Positions 36,672 through 46,895 of a DNA stretch of 64,000 nucleotides are shown piece after piece; position 1 is the stretch's first letter; each line of letters begins with the position of its first letter. Made by a program: the position numbers and the translations under genes. The notes beneath the pieces are model-generated. The model searched no databases. It worked only from the letters and a program-made list of their open reading frames with translations, and was not told the DNA's origin. Source of the DNA: Iris pallida (taxonomy: Eukaryota; Streptophyta; Magnoliopsida; Asparagales; Iridaceae); the NCBI GenBank assembly GCA_029216955.1, contig JANAVB010009599.1:3980638-4044637 (forward strand), in the 5' to 3' direction.

Positions 36672-36995
36672 ATGTCGTCTGGAGATGCATTCAAGAAGGC
36701 TGAAACCACCCCAAAGGTTGAAAAGGGCACTGAAGAATGTCCTGTCAATCCAGTTCAACCAAAGAAAGCAAAAGTAGACGAAGGTTCGTCTGCACCCAAG
36801 CCACCACGAGACATCCTGGACTTTCTGCTTGAACCAGGAAGGACCGAAGAAGAGGAATCCATGAGGATGGCTGCTTGCAAGTTCCTAGTGGGTTCCAGCA
36901 AGGAAGTTCTCGGCTCTTTTGCTGACCATATTTTTGAAAAGGACGACAGTGGTCCGCATCCAAATGTAGAGAAGGATGATAGTGACCTTCCTTAA
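36672..36995 (+). CDS. Small antisense gene, 107-residue charged protein of unknown function
   Basis: An uninterrupted single-exon frame (MSSGDAFKKAETTPKVEKG). The N-terminal half is lysine/glutamate-rich and likely disordered. It is followed by a short conserved-looking segment (PRDILDFLLEPGRTEEEE, then MAACKFLVGSSKEVLGSFAD) and an acidic tail. No signal peptide or membrane segment is apparent. It has its own TATA box, an upstream palindrome array, and AATAAA at 37021-37026, 26 bases after the stop. It sits between the end of integrase (opposite strand, 37076) and the large antisense gene, and converges on the pol transcript. I do not recognise the family. The intact frame in an otherwise decaying element suggests either youth or selection. 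Confidence 0.65.
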   Translation: MSSGDAFKKAETTPKVEKGTEECPVNPVQPKKAKVDEGSSAPKPPRDILDFLLEPGRTEEEESMRMAACKFLVGSSKEVLGSFADHIFEKDDSGPHPNVEKDDSDLP

Positions 36996-37020
36996 TATCA
37001 TGTACTATCATTCAGAACGA

Positions 37021-37026
37021 AATAAA
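37021..37026 (+). terminator. Polyadenylation signal of the small antisense gene
   Basis: AATAAA is followed by TTTTATTTATG, 26 bases downstream of the stop and 50 bases before the convergent integrase stop. Confidence 0.55.
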
Positions 37027-37075
37027 ATTTTATTTATGAACTTGAACTTGTCTGATGGTTTATAAGCTTTTACAT

Positions 37076-39991
37076 TTACACATAGTACTTTTTAAGGAAC
37101 TTGCCATTAATAGGCATCATTGCAATTCGTCCATCCAGTTCTGAGAGTTGATAAGCTCCATTTGAGAAGACTTTGCTTACAACGTAGGGACCTTCCCACT
37201 TTGCATCGAATTTGCCTTTACTCATATGAGTCATAGTCATAGGACGTCTGACTGTTAAAACAAGTTCTCCTTGCTGAAAGGCTCTGACCTTAACTTTACG
37301 GTTGAAAGTCTTAGAAATACGAGCTTGGTATAACTCAATATGTTGTTGAGCCATTAACCGCTTCTCATCAAGTGCCTCCAGTTCTTGAAGTCGAAGAAGA
37401 TCATTGTTCTCTGTAGTGAGCTCGTTAGCAATGGCAATCCTTAAAGAAGGAATTTGAAGTTCCAGAGGAAGAACAGCTTCACAGCCATATACCAAAGAAA
37501 AAGGTGTAAAACCTGTGGGGTTGCGGACCGTAGTTCGGTAGGCCCATAGACATTAGCCAAGCTTTTCACTCCAATTTCGTTTGTTAGTGGATACAAACTT
37601 TTTGAGGAGCTTGATAATAGTTTTGTTGAAGGCTTCAGCTAAACCATTAGCGGCAGGATTGTAGGCAGTCGAGGCGACGTTGTCAATCCGGTGATCATCA
37701 CAGAATCTGGTAAATTTTTGGCTGATGAATTGCGGTCTAATTCTGGATGCTCCGTCAAAGAATAGACGCCAGGTTGGAAATTCTTCAGAGATCATGTTGA
37801 CTTCCAACGTCTCGTCTGGAATTTCATCGTAAAGCTTGGACGTCTCTGGAACAGGATGAGCTGCTAAGAAATTTGCCAGTGCTTGACCTTTGACAGACTT
37901 TTGAGGAACATACACTATGTCATATTGGGCTAAAAGAATGGCCCATGTAGCAAGCCGAGAGTTGAGTGTGCTAGGCTTCTTCATCAGTACCCGAAGAGGA
38001 TTGACTCGGGATATGACATGAATGGTTTGACCAATGATATAATGCCTTATCTTTTGAACGGCGAACATAAGGGCTAGACATTATTTTTCAACCAGACTAT
38101 AACAGTGTTCAGCACCAATCATAGTACGACTGAGATAGTAGATGGCTTGTTCATGACCCTCTTTATTCTTTTGGGTAAGTAAAGCACCCAATGAATGGTC
38201 CATAGCACGGACGTACATTAAGAATGGAATACCTGAGATTGGTGGCACCAAGACTGGTGGGTTCATGAGATATCGTTTGATGTCGTCGAATGCTTGTTGA
38301 CATTCTTCAGTTCAAATAAAAGACACACCCTTCTTCATTAGTTGAGTAAATGGTCTGTAGCGTCCAGACAAGTTCGAAATGAATCTCCTGATGTACGCAA
38401 GTTGACCTTGGAATCCTCGTAGCTCTTTTAGGTTGTGTAGAGGACGCATCTCTTGAATGGCTTTGATCTTCTCAGGATCCACGTGTATACCCTTAGAGGT
38501 AATGACGAAGCCGAGAAACTTGCCACTAGAGACACCCAAGAATGACTTGGTGGGATTCATCTTGAGCTGATGTTGGCGTATGAGATTGAAGATTGTTCTC
38601 AAATCTTGGATATGATCTTCTTTCAGACGACTTTTAACGGCGATATCGTCAACATAACATTCGACAGTTTTGCGAAGATCATCTCTAAAAATGGTACTCA
38701 TGGCCCGTTGGTAAGTTACACCAGCATTCTTGAGACCAAATGGCATCACTGTGTAGCAATAGACTCCCTGAGGAGTGCGAAAAGATGTGTGTTTTTCATC
38801 TTCGGGATTCATCTTGATCTGATTGTATCTAGAGAATCCATTCATAAAAGATATTCGTTCGAACCCACAGGTATTATCAATCATGACGTCCGTGATAGGG
38901 AGAGAAAACTCATCTTTCGGACATGCTTCATTAAGATTTCGAAAGTCGATGCAAACTCGAACTTTGCCAGTTTTCTTCAGGACTGGAACAACGTTGGCTA
39001 CCCAATCAGGATGTTGTTCTTCTCGAATAAAGCCACAAGCGATAAGCTTCTTGACTTCATCATCGATCGCGTCCATCATTTCAGGCTTGAATCGCCGTTG
39101 CTGCTGTTTGACTGGTTTAGCATTAGGCAAAATGTTCAGTTTGTGAGTAGCAATTTTGGGATCTAAACCTGGCATGTCTTCGTAACTCCAAGCAAAGACG
39201 TCAATGTATTCTTTAATGAGAAGAATCAACTCTTGCTTATCTGCTTCTGGAAGATTTTTGCTAATAAAGATTGGACGAGGTGACTCGTTTTCTCCTACAT
39301 CAACTTGAACTAGTTGATCTTCAGTAGGAGGTTCTCTTTGTTCAAATCAGAGTACCCACTGATTATCCATCTGTTGAGCCCAAGGATCTGTTTCAGGATT
39401 TTCTTTAATGTCCTTATCATATCCTTCCGAAAGTTCAGCGGATGCCATATTAGAAGATACGATCACACGATGGACTTCACCAACACTGGTGTCAGAATCC
39501 CATAACCTGGAATCAGAAGAATTAGAACGCTCTTCGTTATCAGAGTCGAAGACTGCTGGGGATAATATTGGAGGAGAAGCATATCCGAGACCTCTTTTGG
39601 TTCTGCTGTAATACATTTCTGACTTTCCTTGTGGAACAACGGTACGGAGAGGAGTCTTTCTTCCCTTACCGTAGTTGAGACTACTCTTGAAGTCGTAACC
39701 CATCTTTCGGACGATGTCTTTTGATTGTTGACTGTAACGACGGAATTGAAGATGACCCGTGTCGTTAACTTTACTATCATCCGTATAGCTAAATTTTTGT
39801 TCCGGTCTTTTACTATAAAGTATTGGACGTTCGCCTTTCTTGCAAGCAGGAACAATACGATATGAATCTTTTGGGTGTTCACATGAAACTTCCGTTTGAA
39901 GAGATTGTACAACTCCCATTGTAAATGATTTGAAGCTATCTAACATATCCAAATAGCATTTAGTATGATAAATAACATCAGTATACTGGAA
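37076..39991 (-). pseudogene. Tat/Ogre copy 2: linker, reverse transcriptase, RNase H, truncated integrase
   Basis: On the minus strand, 39952-39347 carries a linker with the Ogre-typical block MGYDFKSSLNYGKGRKTPLR ending in GLGY. Reverse transcriptase is 39229-38312 with VRVCIDFRNLNEACPKD, FGLKNAGVTYQRAM and the catalytic YVDDI. RNase H follows (SLGALLTQKNKEGHEQAIYYL), then a connection region to about 37770. At about 37755 the start of the second RNase H (WRLFFDGASR) is fused directly to a late part of integrase (FCDDHRIDNVASTAYNPAANGLAEAF), which retains only the last catalytic Glu. The integrase C-terminus runs to 37076. Nonsense codons lie near 39345, 38311, 38080 and 37552. It is inactive. 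Confidence 0.9.
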
Positions 39992-40026
39992 AGTAGATGC
40001 TTTTTCATTGATATGTACATCTGTAT

Positions 40027-42846
40027 TTACAGCAGGACCTTTAGTCTTAGCAGGCTTGGTAGATTGATTACAAGAGAGGGAGAAGAAGAACGTGGAGGAG
40101 GCTTGTTACGACAAAGGTCAATAACAAGTGGCTCAGAAGAGGTGAGCTCCCTTTTTTTTTTGTTGTGAGTTAAATCAACAACAAGTGGCTCAGAAGAAGT
40201 AAGCTGCTTTTTGTCCTTGTTACGACGTAAGTCGATAACAAGTGGCTCAGGAGAGGTGAGCTCCTTTTTATCCTGATCGCCATCAACCGATTCTTTCTGA
40301 ACTGGCAAGTGAATAGCCAATGGTTTAGAGGACTGAGGATGGGAAACACGCCCTTTAACAGGTATGATGAGAGTGTCATTCGGTACTGCTTTTTGGTCTT
40401 CTTCAGTATCCATGGCCAATACCACTTTCATAAATTCCTCCTTATACATACGAGCGTCATTACAATATGCTTCGACGCCTTTGAAAGGATAAAGGTCTGC
40501 AACTTCTTTATGAACTTGTCCTTTGTCATCGACATATTTAAAGCAATGATGAAGAGTTGATGGAACAACATTATGTTCATGGAGGAATGGTCTTCCCAGA
40601 AGAGCGTTGTAAGAACAACCATGATTATCGATGATATAGAAGGTTACCTTTGTGCGAAGATTGCCTATTTGGAGTTTTAGGCGAATCTTACCCAAAGGTT
40701 CACTCCTTCCTTGGTTGAATCCTAAGATAGTGGTGATTGTGCTTGAAAGACTATGCACTGGTATCTTCAATGCGTCTAGCATCGTCTTTGGCATAATACT
40801 GAGTGCAGACCCTGGATCTATCAGGATACGATCGACTTTCATCGAATCGACATACCCCGTATAGTAGAGAGGACGATCATGTCTATTATCCTCCAGTAGC
40901 ATATCATCATGAGTGAAAGTGATGTTTGGAATCAACTCCAGGACACTATGACATTGACGACAAGAGACCGGTTCGGCTTTCGGTTTTTTGAGAAGAGTTA
41001 GGCAAGTTTCAGCCTGCATCAGGGCTTCACTTAAAGTTTCTCGAGTCTCTTTAGAAAGGCGCAAGAGCTCGAAGATTGATAACCTAGCCGGTGTATTGGC
41101 TAATTGAGCCAATATATCAAAGTTGTATGGATTTTCAAGTCCTGTAGGAGATGATTTCTTCAAGGGCTTATCAAAGCGGACTTGTTGCTTGCCTTTGTCA
41201 GCAACCACCGGCTTGGGAGGAATAGGTACTACAACTGGTGAAGATGTGAAAGGAATCTCTTCAGAGGAAGTAGATTGTACTGGAATAGGTTCAGAAGAAG
41301 AGGTAGGATCCTCTTGAGCTTCAGAATGATCTTTCAAGTTGGCTTTCCCTGATCTGGTGCCTAGCAGAATTTCTTCGTCAATTATGGGGTCAAAAGATAC
41401 TATGTTGCAGGTCTTTGTCTTGCCTTTAGAACGACCTTTCTTCTTGGAAGAAGAGGGCACTTCGAATTCCGGAGCAAGATCGGGATGTATCCACATAATT
41501 TTGCTGTTGTCAAGAGACAAGGGGACAAGACCTTCATTTGGTAGAAGCAGGAGATTCTCAATCTCAAGAGTAGCTTTAGGAATAGGAATGACACCGTGCT
41601 GTACCATATGCGGAGGAAAGTCTCCAAACTGGACTGAAACTATATTCGCAGTAACAGTCTTCTCATCTTGCTGCAGAGTGACGACACCAGCATTGACAAG
41701 CTCTTGAATTTTGCCTTTAAGCACGTAGCATGCTCGAGTAGGATGTCCAATGAACCTGTGATAGACACAATATTTAGGATGATCTGTCTTATCGACTTCA
41801 TCAGGTTTCTTTGGGTCTGGGAGCTGAATCTTGTTGCTTTTGAGTAAACATTCAAAGATGCTTGCAGTGTCATTCTCGTCGAAGGAATATTCTACTTTCG
41901 GACGAGGTTCCCTCGGTGGAGGTACAGAAGGAGTAGGGGTGGATGTAGTTGGAGCCACATTGACAGCCAAAGATTCTTTATTATTGTTCAAATTGATGTT
42001 CAAAGTCTCTTTTGCTTTGCGATTGTTCTGGCGGTTGCCACCACCTGATGTCTGGTGTTCATCTCGATTGGGGTTAGACATTGGTACCCCCAATTGCTTG
42101 AACTTCTCGGCACTCACTTTCGCAGCTTTGGCGTTGACAATGAATGAAGGCCAATCTTGGAACTGGGTAGATCCTGTCCACATACTGATGATAGGCAAAA
42201 GATTTGCCTTACAAGTATCAATAGTAACAGCAGCTGGAGTTCCGGAAGGCATCTTCAAGGCTTCACGGCGGAACCGTTCGATGAAACTCTCAGCAGTTTC
42301 ATTGTGTTTCTGTTTGATTTTGTTGAGAGCCGACATAGTCATGTCGTTGAATCCTTCATAGAATCGTTCTAGAAAGATTTGCTTAAGACCTGAGAAAGAA
42401 GTGATACAACCATCGGGCAAACTTCTATACCAATCATATGCTATGCCGGCTAAACAACCGACGAATACTCTAGTAAGAAGAGCGTCATTTGGCTGGAGTT
42501 GAACGGTCATTACCTCAAAATGATTGATGAACTGACTAGGAGAAGTACTGCCATCAAACAAAGAGATCGTTGGTATCTTGTACTTTGGTGGGAATGGGAC
42601 TTCTTTCCATTCAACTGGATAAGGCTGCTTGATCCCCAATCTTTGCAAGTTGTCTTTCTCTTTGAAGGCTTCGAACTGGGTTCGCAAGAGTTTGACAGCT
42701 TCATTGGCGTCTTCTGATGACGAAGAAGGAGCAGGCTGAGTTAGAGTAGTAGGAGGAGGAACAACATTATAAGCACTACCCCCAGCTCCTGATTGACTAG
42801 GTGTAGTTTGAATTTGTACTTGTACATGAGGCATTTGAGGGGACAC
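40027..42846 (-). CDS. Gag-protease of Tat/Ogre copy 2
   Basis: A 939-residue open frame. The Retrotrans_gag domain is at about residues 85-260 (SLFDGSTSPSQFINHFE, LAGIAYDWYRSLPDGCITSF, ETAESFIERFRREALKMP). No CCHC knuckle is seen; instead a CVYHRFIGHPTRACYVLK segment occurs near residue 360, as in Ogre/Tat gag. The aspartic protease is near residues 680-790 with ILIDPGSALSIMP and ALLGRPFLH; the catalytic triad reads D-P-G instead of D-S-G or D-T-G. The C-terminus has three tandem repeats of about 20 residues containing KKxLTSxEPLVxDL. The reading frame of the next region (39991-40065, TKPAKTKGPAVNTDVHIN) is open but shifted by one base. Continuation would need a frameshift or the intron-type joining known from Ogre. 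Confidence 0.88.
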   Translation of the reverse strand: MSPQMPHVQVQIQTTPSQSGAGGSAYNVVPPPTTLTQPAPSSSSEDANEAVKLLRTQFEAFKEKDNLQRLGIKQPYPVEWKEVPFPPKYKIPTISLFDGSTSPSQFINHFEVMTVQLQPNDALLTRVFVGCLAGIAYDWYRSLPDGCITSFSGLKQIFLERFYEGFNDMTMSALNKIKQKHNETAESFIERFRREALKMPSGTPAAVTIDTCKANLLPIISMWTGSTQFQDWPSFIVNAKAAKVSAEKFKQLGVPMSNPNRDEHQTSGGGNRQNNRKAKETLNINLNNNKESLAVNVAPTTSTPTPSVPPPREPRPKVEYSFDENDTASIFECLLKSNKIQLPDPKKPDEVDKTDHPKYCVYHRFIGHPTRACYVLKGKIQELVNAGVVTLQQDEKTVTANIVSVQFGDFPPHMVQHGVIPIPKATLEIENLLLLPNEGLVPLSLDNSKIMWIHPDLAPEFEVPSSSKKKGRSKGKTKTCNIVSFDPIIDEEILLGTRSGKANLKDHSEAQEDPTSSSEPIPVQSTSSEEIPFTSSPVVVPIPPKPVVADKGKQQVRFDKPLKKSSPTGLENPYNFDILAQLANTPARLSIFELLRLSKETRETLSEALMQAETCLTLLKKPKAEPVSCRQCHSVLELIPNITFTHDDMLLEDNRHDRPLYYTGYVDSMKVDRILIDPGSALSIMPKTMLDALKIPVHSLSSTITTILGFNQGRSEPLGKIRLKLQIGNLRTKVTFYIIDNHGCSYNALLGRPFLHEHNVVPSTLHHCFKYVDDKGQVHKEVADLYPFKGVEAYCNDARMYKEEFMKVVLAMDTEEDQKAVPNDTLIIPVKGRVSHPQSSKPLAIHLPVQKESVDGDQDKKELTSPEPLVIDLRRNKDKKQLTSSEPLVVDLTHNKKKRELTSSEPLVIDLCRNKPPPRSSSPSLVINLPSLLRLKVLL

Positions 42847-43001
42847 TACCCCAGCCCAGTATTGGCAGGTACCGAAGATGCTATGATCTCTGGACTCACA
42901 GCAGGTACAGTTGGTGGTGTAGCGTGTTGTGCCACTATGATAGAATGCATACTAGCAACCATTTCAGCCATGGTTTTTAGCTTATCTTCAAGTACAGCGA
43001 T

Positions 43002-44834
43002 TCACGGTTCTTGATTTATAGAAGTTGAAGCATCTGGATCTTCATTGACAACATAAGCTGTCACTTCTCTTGGTATAGTGGAAGACACTGTTTGTTCAGA
43101 GCTTTCGCTGTATGCATCATAGTCGGAGAAAGAGTCGTCTCCCGACTGAGAGGTAGGAAGATAGCCCGAAGGGTTTTGAGGAAGATTCCTTTGACTGATT
43201 GTATCTCGGCTTCGAGAACGGGTATGTCGAAACACTCCTTCAGAAGATTCTTGGAGTAATTCTAGATACCGTTGACTTGGTTTACGAGGTTTGCCATGCT
43301 TAGAGCACCTTTTACCCCCAGTGTCTCGGGAAGTCATGTTGATAGAAGCATACAAGACTTCATCTTCTTCTGACATAGGTTCAGATTTAGCAAAGGTCAG
43401 ACGATCGAAGACAGATCGTTTTGTTGTCTGACAACAACATTGGATGATGACTTTGTGGTTGCAATGATGATCAGATGGTTGAACTGAAGGTGTTGAAACA
43501 TTGTCTCGTTTTTGTCTGAGATGTTCTCGGAGATCGGAAACAACAGCCGGATGAGAAAAACTCTGAGGGATCTGTTCTTTGATAATATTCGGAATATGAT
43601 TCCGATTCTTCAAATGTTTAGTCCCTTGAGTGTACAGGGAAGTACTTATTTCATTGGCATAAGTGTCGGGATTTCTAACCCTGGAGATTTGTTTTTGATG
43701 ATGTTTGGTCTTCGACATTGGCTGTTTGCATTTTACCGAAGTAGGTCTGTTAAGATAAGTTCTGAGATCAGCAAATTCACCCCCAGGGGTTTCTGTTTGA
43801 GACACCAGCATTTTTTCCTGTCTGGATCGGGAAATCTTAAGAGTCGGGAGGTCCTGGAATTCTGCTACCGGGGTAGGCAGAATACCTCTTTGGTCAGTAC
43901 AAGTTCTCTTGTTATAAAGAAAAGAAGAATCCTTGTTTGAAAGAGTTCTAGTACTGATTGGTGCCGAGGCACGTTCAGATTGATCTTCTTCAGTAAAAAC
44001 TGAAGAAGATTGAGAAAAGACCAAAGGGCCTTTTCCTTTGTTTTGTGAAGAAGGGTTAGCTAAAGAGCATTTCCCTCTGTTGTCTTCCAAGTCATGGGAC
44101 AAGGAAGTTTGAGAAAAGACCAACGGGCCTTTTCCTTTATTTTGAAGAGGAAGAGGAATAGCCAAAGGACTACCCCTAGTAGATTGCACAGGAGCAACAT
44201 TGTGTTTGGAAAGAGGAGCAGAGCCTTTTCCCTTGTTATGAGAAGAAGAGAGTTTAGCCAAAAGGCTGTCACTCTTGGATTGCGCAGAAGCAGTTTGCGC
44301 ATGAATGGATGGTGCACTAGTTTTAACCACAGAAAGTGTGGTTTGCGCATCAGGAGTTCTTGCTATAGAGTGCTTAGGGTGGATTCTGGATACTGGAACA
44401 TTGGACTACGCAGACATATTGGCAGCCAATTGCACCAGGGGCATAGGAGTCTTGTACTTGGCTAAGACAGCATATGAAGTCTTCTGTGTACTGGCAGAAA
44501 CAGATTACGCAGCAGAGACAGAGACAGATTGTGCAGCATGCTTGATGACAGAAGCTTTGGACTGTGCAGCAGTCTTGATAGCAGACTGCACAGAAGTCTT
44601 GCTTGCAGCATCAATAGACTGCACAGCAGTCTTTGGGACCCACACTGGGCGCACTTTGCTTTTGGCAGAAGTGGTTGCAGTACGAGGAGTGGTCTTGGAG
44701 TTGATCATAGCCTCGTAGGCTGTCTGGTTGATCTTCACAACCAGTGTCTTCTGCGTCTTTCCGATAGACGCTACATCACATTGAGTTGTCACTTCCTCAT
44801 CGGAGGAGAAAGTCGTCCCCAGCAGAGTCGCCAT
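43002..44834 (-). pseudogene. ORF1 (pre-gag) of Tat/Ogre copy 2
   Basis: The start codon at 44834 overlaps the primer binding site. The first frame is MATLLGTTFSSDEEVTTQ to 44505, then a shift, then 442 residues from 44330 to 43002. The protein is low-complexity, rich in Ser, Lys and Gln, with repeated AQS/CAQS units that are translations of the TGCGCA word and a repeated NKGKGPLVFSQ unit. A conserved-looking core near 43450-43330 has CNHKVIIQCCCQTTKRSVF followed by DRL. ORF1 of Ogre has no known function. One or more frameshifts near 44500-44330 break it here. Confidence 0.75.
44816..44833 (-). other. Primer binding site of Tat/Ogre copy 2
   Basis: TGGCGACTCTGCTGGGGA on the minus strand, three bases inside the LTR end. 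It is identical to copy 1 and to the tRNA-Arg type I recall for Ogre. Confidence 0.85.
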
Positions 44835-44836
44835 TT

Positions 44837-45782
44837 TGTTTGCAAAAACAACAATTGAAGAACTTTACTGATACAAACTTTGTAAAAGATTATAATTTGA
44901 ATTTTGGGAATGGTACAACTGTAGGAATCCAATCTAGATGACGATTGCTTTATCCCTTGGACGATGTGAACTTTGAAGACGAAGCCTCTGAAGTTGAAGA
45001 CAACTCTGGAATTGAAGGCAAAAAAAAAAACCTCGGAAGTTGAAGGCAAAAGCCTCGGAAGAATGCAGCAGCACTTGGGCAAGAACTCCTGAACTCTCTG
45101 AACTTTGAAGTCTGATTTCTCTATAATCTGATCTTTGATCTCTGATTATTGATCCCCTTTGAATGGAGACTTGAAACTCTATTTATAGAGTTCTGAGAAA
45201 TAACTAACTTTTAGTTATTCTAGACTGCGCATGATAGATTGCGCAGCAATTGGATTGTGCAACAATGGACTGCGCAGGCAGTTGCTGGAGCATGGGCCAA
45301 CTGCCTTGGACACATGGCATCATTTGATTGAAATACGCATGATCGTGCATAGACAGTTGCCACGAAATGAGCAATTGATGGCATGAATGCCACGTGTATT
45401 TTGTCATTTGTGTTGATAGAACGCGCACACTGAATTGCGCTGGTTTTGGATTGCGCCAACTTGAATTGCGCAGAAAATGGATTGCACCAACATAGGTTGC
45501 GCCAACATGGATTGCGTTGCCAGCTGTCCTCGAGCGCCGTGCTGCACGATTAAACGAATGGTCGCCTCGTTCTCCGCACTGTCAACTGTCAGAAGATTTG
45601 ATTTGTGTCAGGTAATGATGGTGATTTGCCACGTCAGCCTGCGCACTTGGAAATGTGCGCAATCTATCGTGCGCAATCTGAAGGATGCGCAATCTGATGT
45701 CTGCGCAGTTCATCTGAAAGTTGTATTTCTTGATTTTCTTACTTTGTTGATGTATACAACTTGATTTTTTTTAGGACCTACA
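44837..45782 (-). mobile_element. 5' LTR of Tat/Ogre copy 2
   Basis: 946 bases. On the plus strand it starts TGTTTGCAAAAAC and ends GGACCTACA. It is close to 30141-31079 with scattered substitutions and a small insertion near 45132. U3 carries the same TGCGCA array, and the TATA box is at 45188-45179. The following TTGTC is the target duplication. Confidence 0.92.
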
Positions 45783-46441
45783 TTGTCCAAGTGACTTCTT
45801 TTGAAACTCTTGCACACAAACTTCTAGTTGACTCGTACTGAGCACCTTGGAGGCTTGAAAAGTTTTGTGGCTAGTTAGATGAGAAGAATAAGCTATTGAA
45901 TTTATAGGCTATAGGAAAAGAGAAGATGAGAAGATTGGATGATTAAAAATGAGAGAAATCAAGGCCAATATATACTAGTCCAGAGAGGCAGAGTTCGGCC
46001 AGAACTATGTCCTAAATATTCAAATATTTAGCAATTGGATAACTAGCAGCCAGCAAGCCCTAAATCAGGTCCTAAAATTAAGGGGGCAGAGTTTGGCCCG
46101 AAATCTATCTCCTAGGGGACAGAAAGTTCAAGTGGGCTGTTTGGGCTTAGCAGGTTTTGGAGTTTGTTTGGTGGAGCTTGGGTATTAAGTCTAGGGTTGA
46201 GATACTCATTGCGACTCAACTTACAATAGCCTAGACTCAATAAAAAATAAAAATACAGACTCAGAGCACAAGTAACAGCAGCATTGTCGAAGCAATCGTC
46301 GATGATGTCTGTCTTGAACTGATATGTAATAATGTTCTATTTTGGAGCTTGATGGAGCTTGATGTGTCAATTTGGATTATAACAGATATCACCTTGTTAA
46401 TTATCAAGATTAGGTTGACTGTGATCCAGTTTGGGTCAACA
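45783..46441 (-). mobile_element. Copia 3' LTR, part 2 of 2
   Basis: Continues the LTR of 29818-30140 and matches 62153-62829. It ends GGGTCAACA (TGTTGACCC on the minus strand). A TATA-like ATATATAC lies near 45968 and GTTCGGCCAGAAC-type words lie upstream of it in element sense. A purine-rich ATGAGAGAGAT adjoins at 46442-46453 as a possible polypurine tract. Confidence 0.9.
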
Positions 46442-46895
46442 ATCTCTCTCATTTTGATAATTGACAAAAATACGATATTTGTATGTCGCAACATTCATAC
46501 CTGGACACATGGAATAAAAATAATAACTCCCCCGTATATGAACATGTCGGCTCCCCCGTAAATAGATATGTCCTGAGACAACTTCTAATCCAAGCAAGCA
46601 CAACATAATATATATAGAAGCTCAAAGCACATATCAAGTATTCCCGAAGCAAATATCAAGTATTCTCCCCCTTTGTCATTTAGCAAAATAAAATAATGGC
46701 TCCCCCATAAAAATAGAGAAAGTGAATACATGCAATCACATAACTAGGAACCATAACCATAAAGAGAGAAATTACAAGCAGTTTATACCTCAATACTAAA
46801 CCAAAGTGCATAGTTTTGAAAGAAATACAATGCATGAAGGAAATAGAAATACTACAACTCAAAGTTTTAAAAGTACTACATAAAGCAAAATGAAA

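Larger units (their letters stand above)
30141..45782 (-). mobile_element. Tat/Ogre-type Ty3/gypsy element (copy 2) with antisense genes
   Basis: The LTRs are 44837-45782 (5') and 30141-31079 (3'), with target duplication TTATC / TTGTC; the empty site TTGGAATTGTCCAAG is visible in the other copia LTR at 62147-62161. Order on the minus strand is primer site, ORF1, gag-protease, G-patch-like linker, reverse transcriptase, RNase H, a truncated integrase, then about 6 kb holding two genes on the opposite strand, then a GGGGG polypurine tract. Ogre/Tat elements are known to carry an ORF1 and, in some lineages, antisense extra ORFs. A deletion in the second RNase H/integrase removes essential domains, so it is not autonomous. 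Confidence 0.92.

Noticed and set aside
38570..39166. Plus-strand 198-codon ORF within reverse transcriptase
   Set aside because: Shadow frame antisense to a clear reverse transcriptase with YVDDI.
41831..42361. Plus-strand 176-codon ORF within gag
   Set aside because: Shadow frame antisense to a convincing gag domain; unlike 31351-36051 it has no TATA box, splice sites or own domain.
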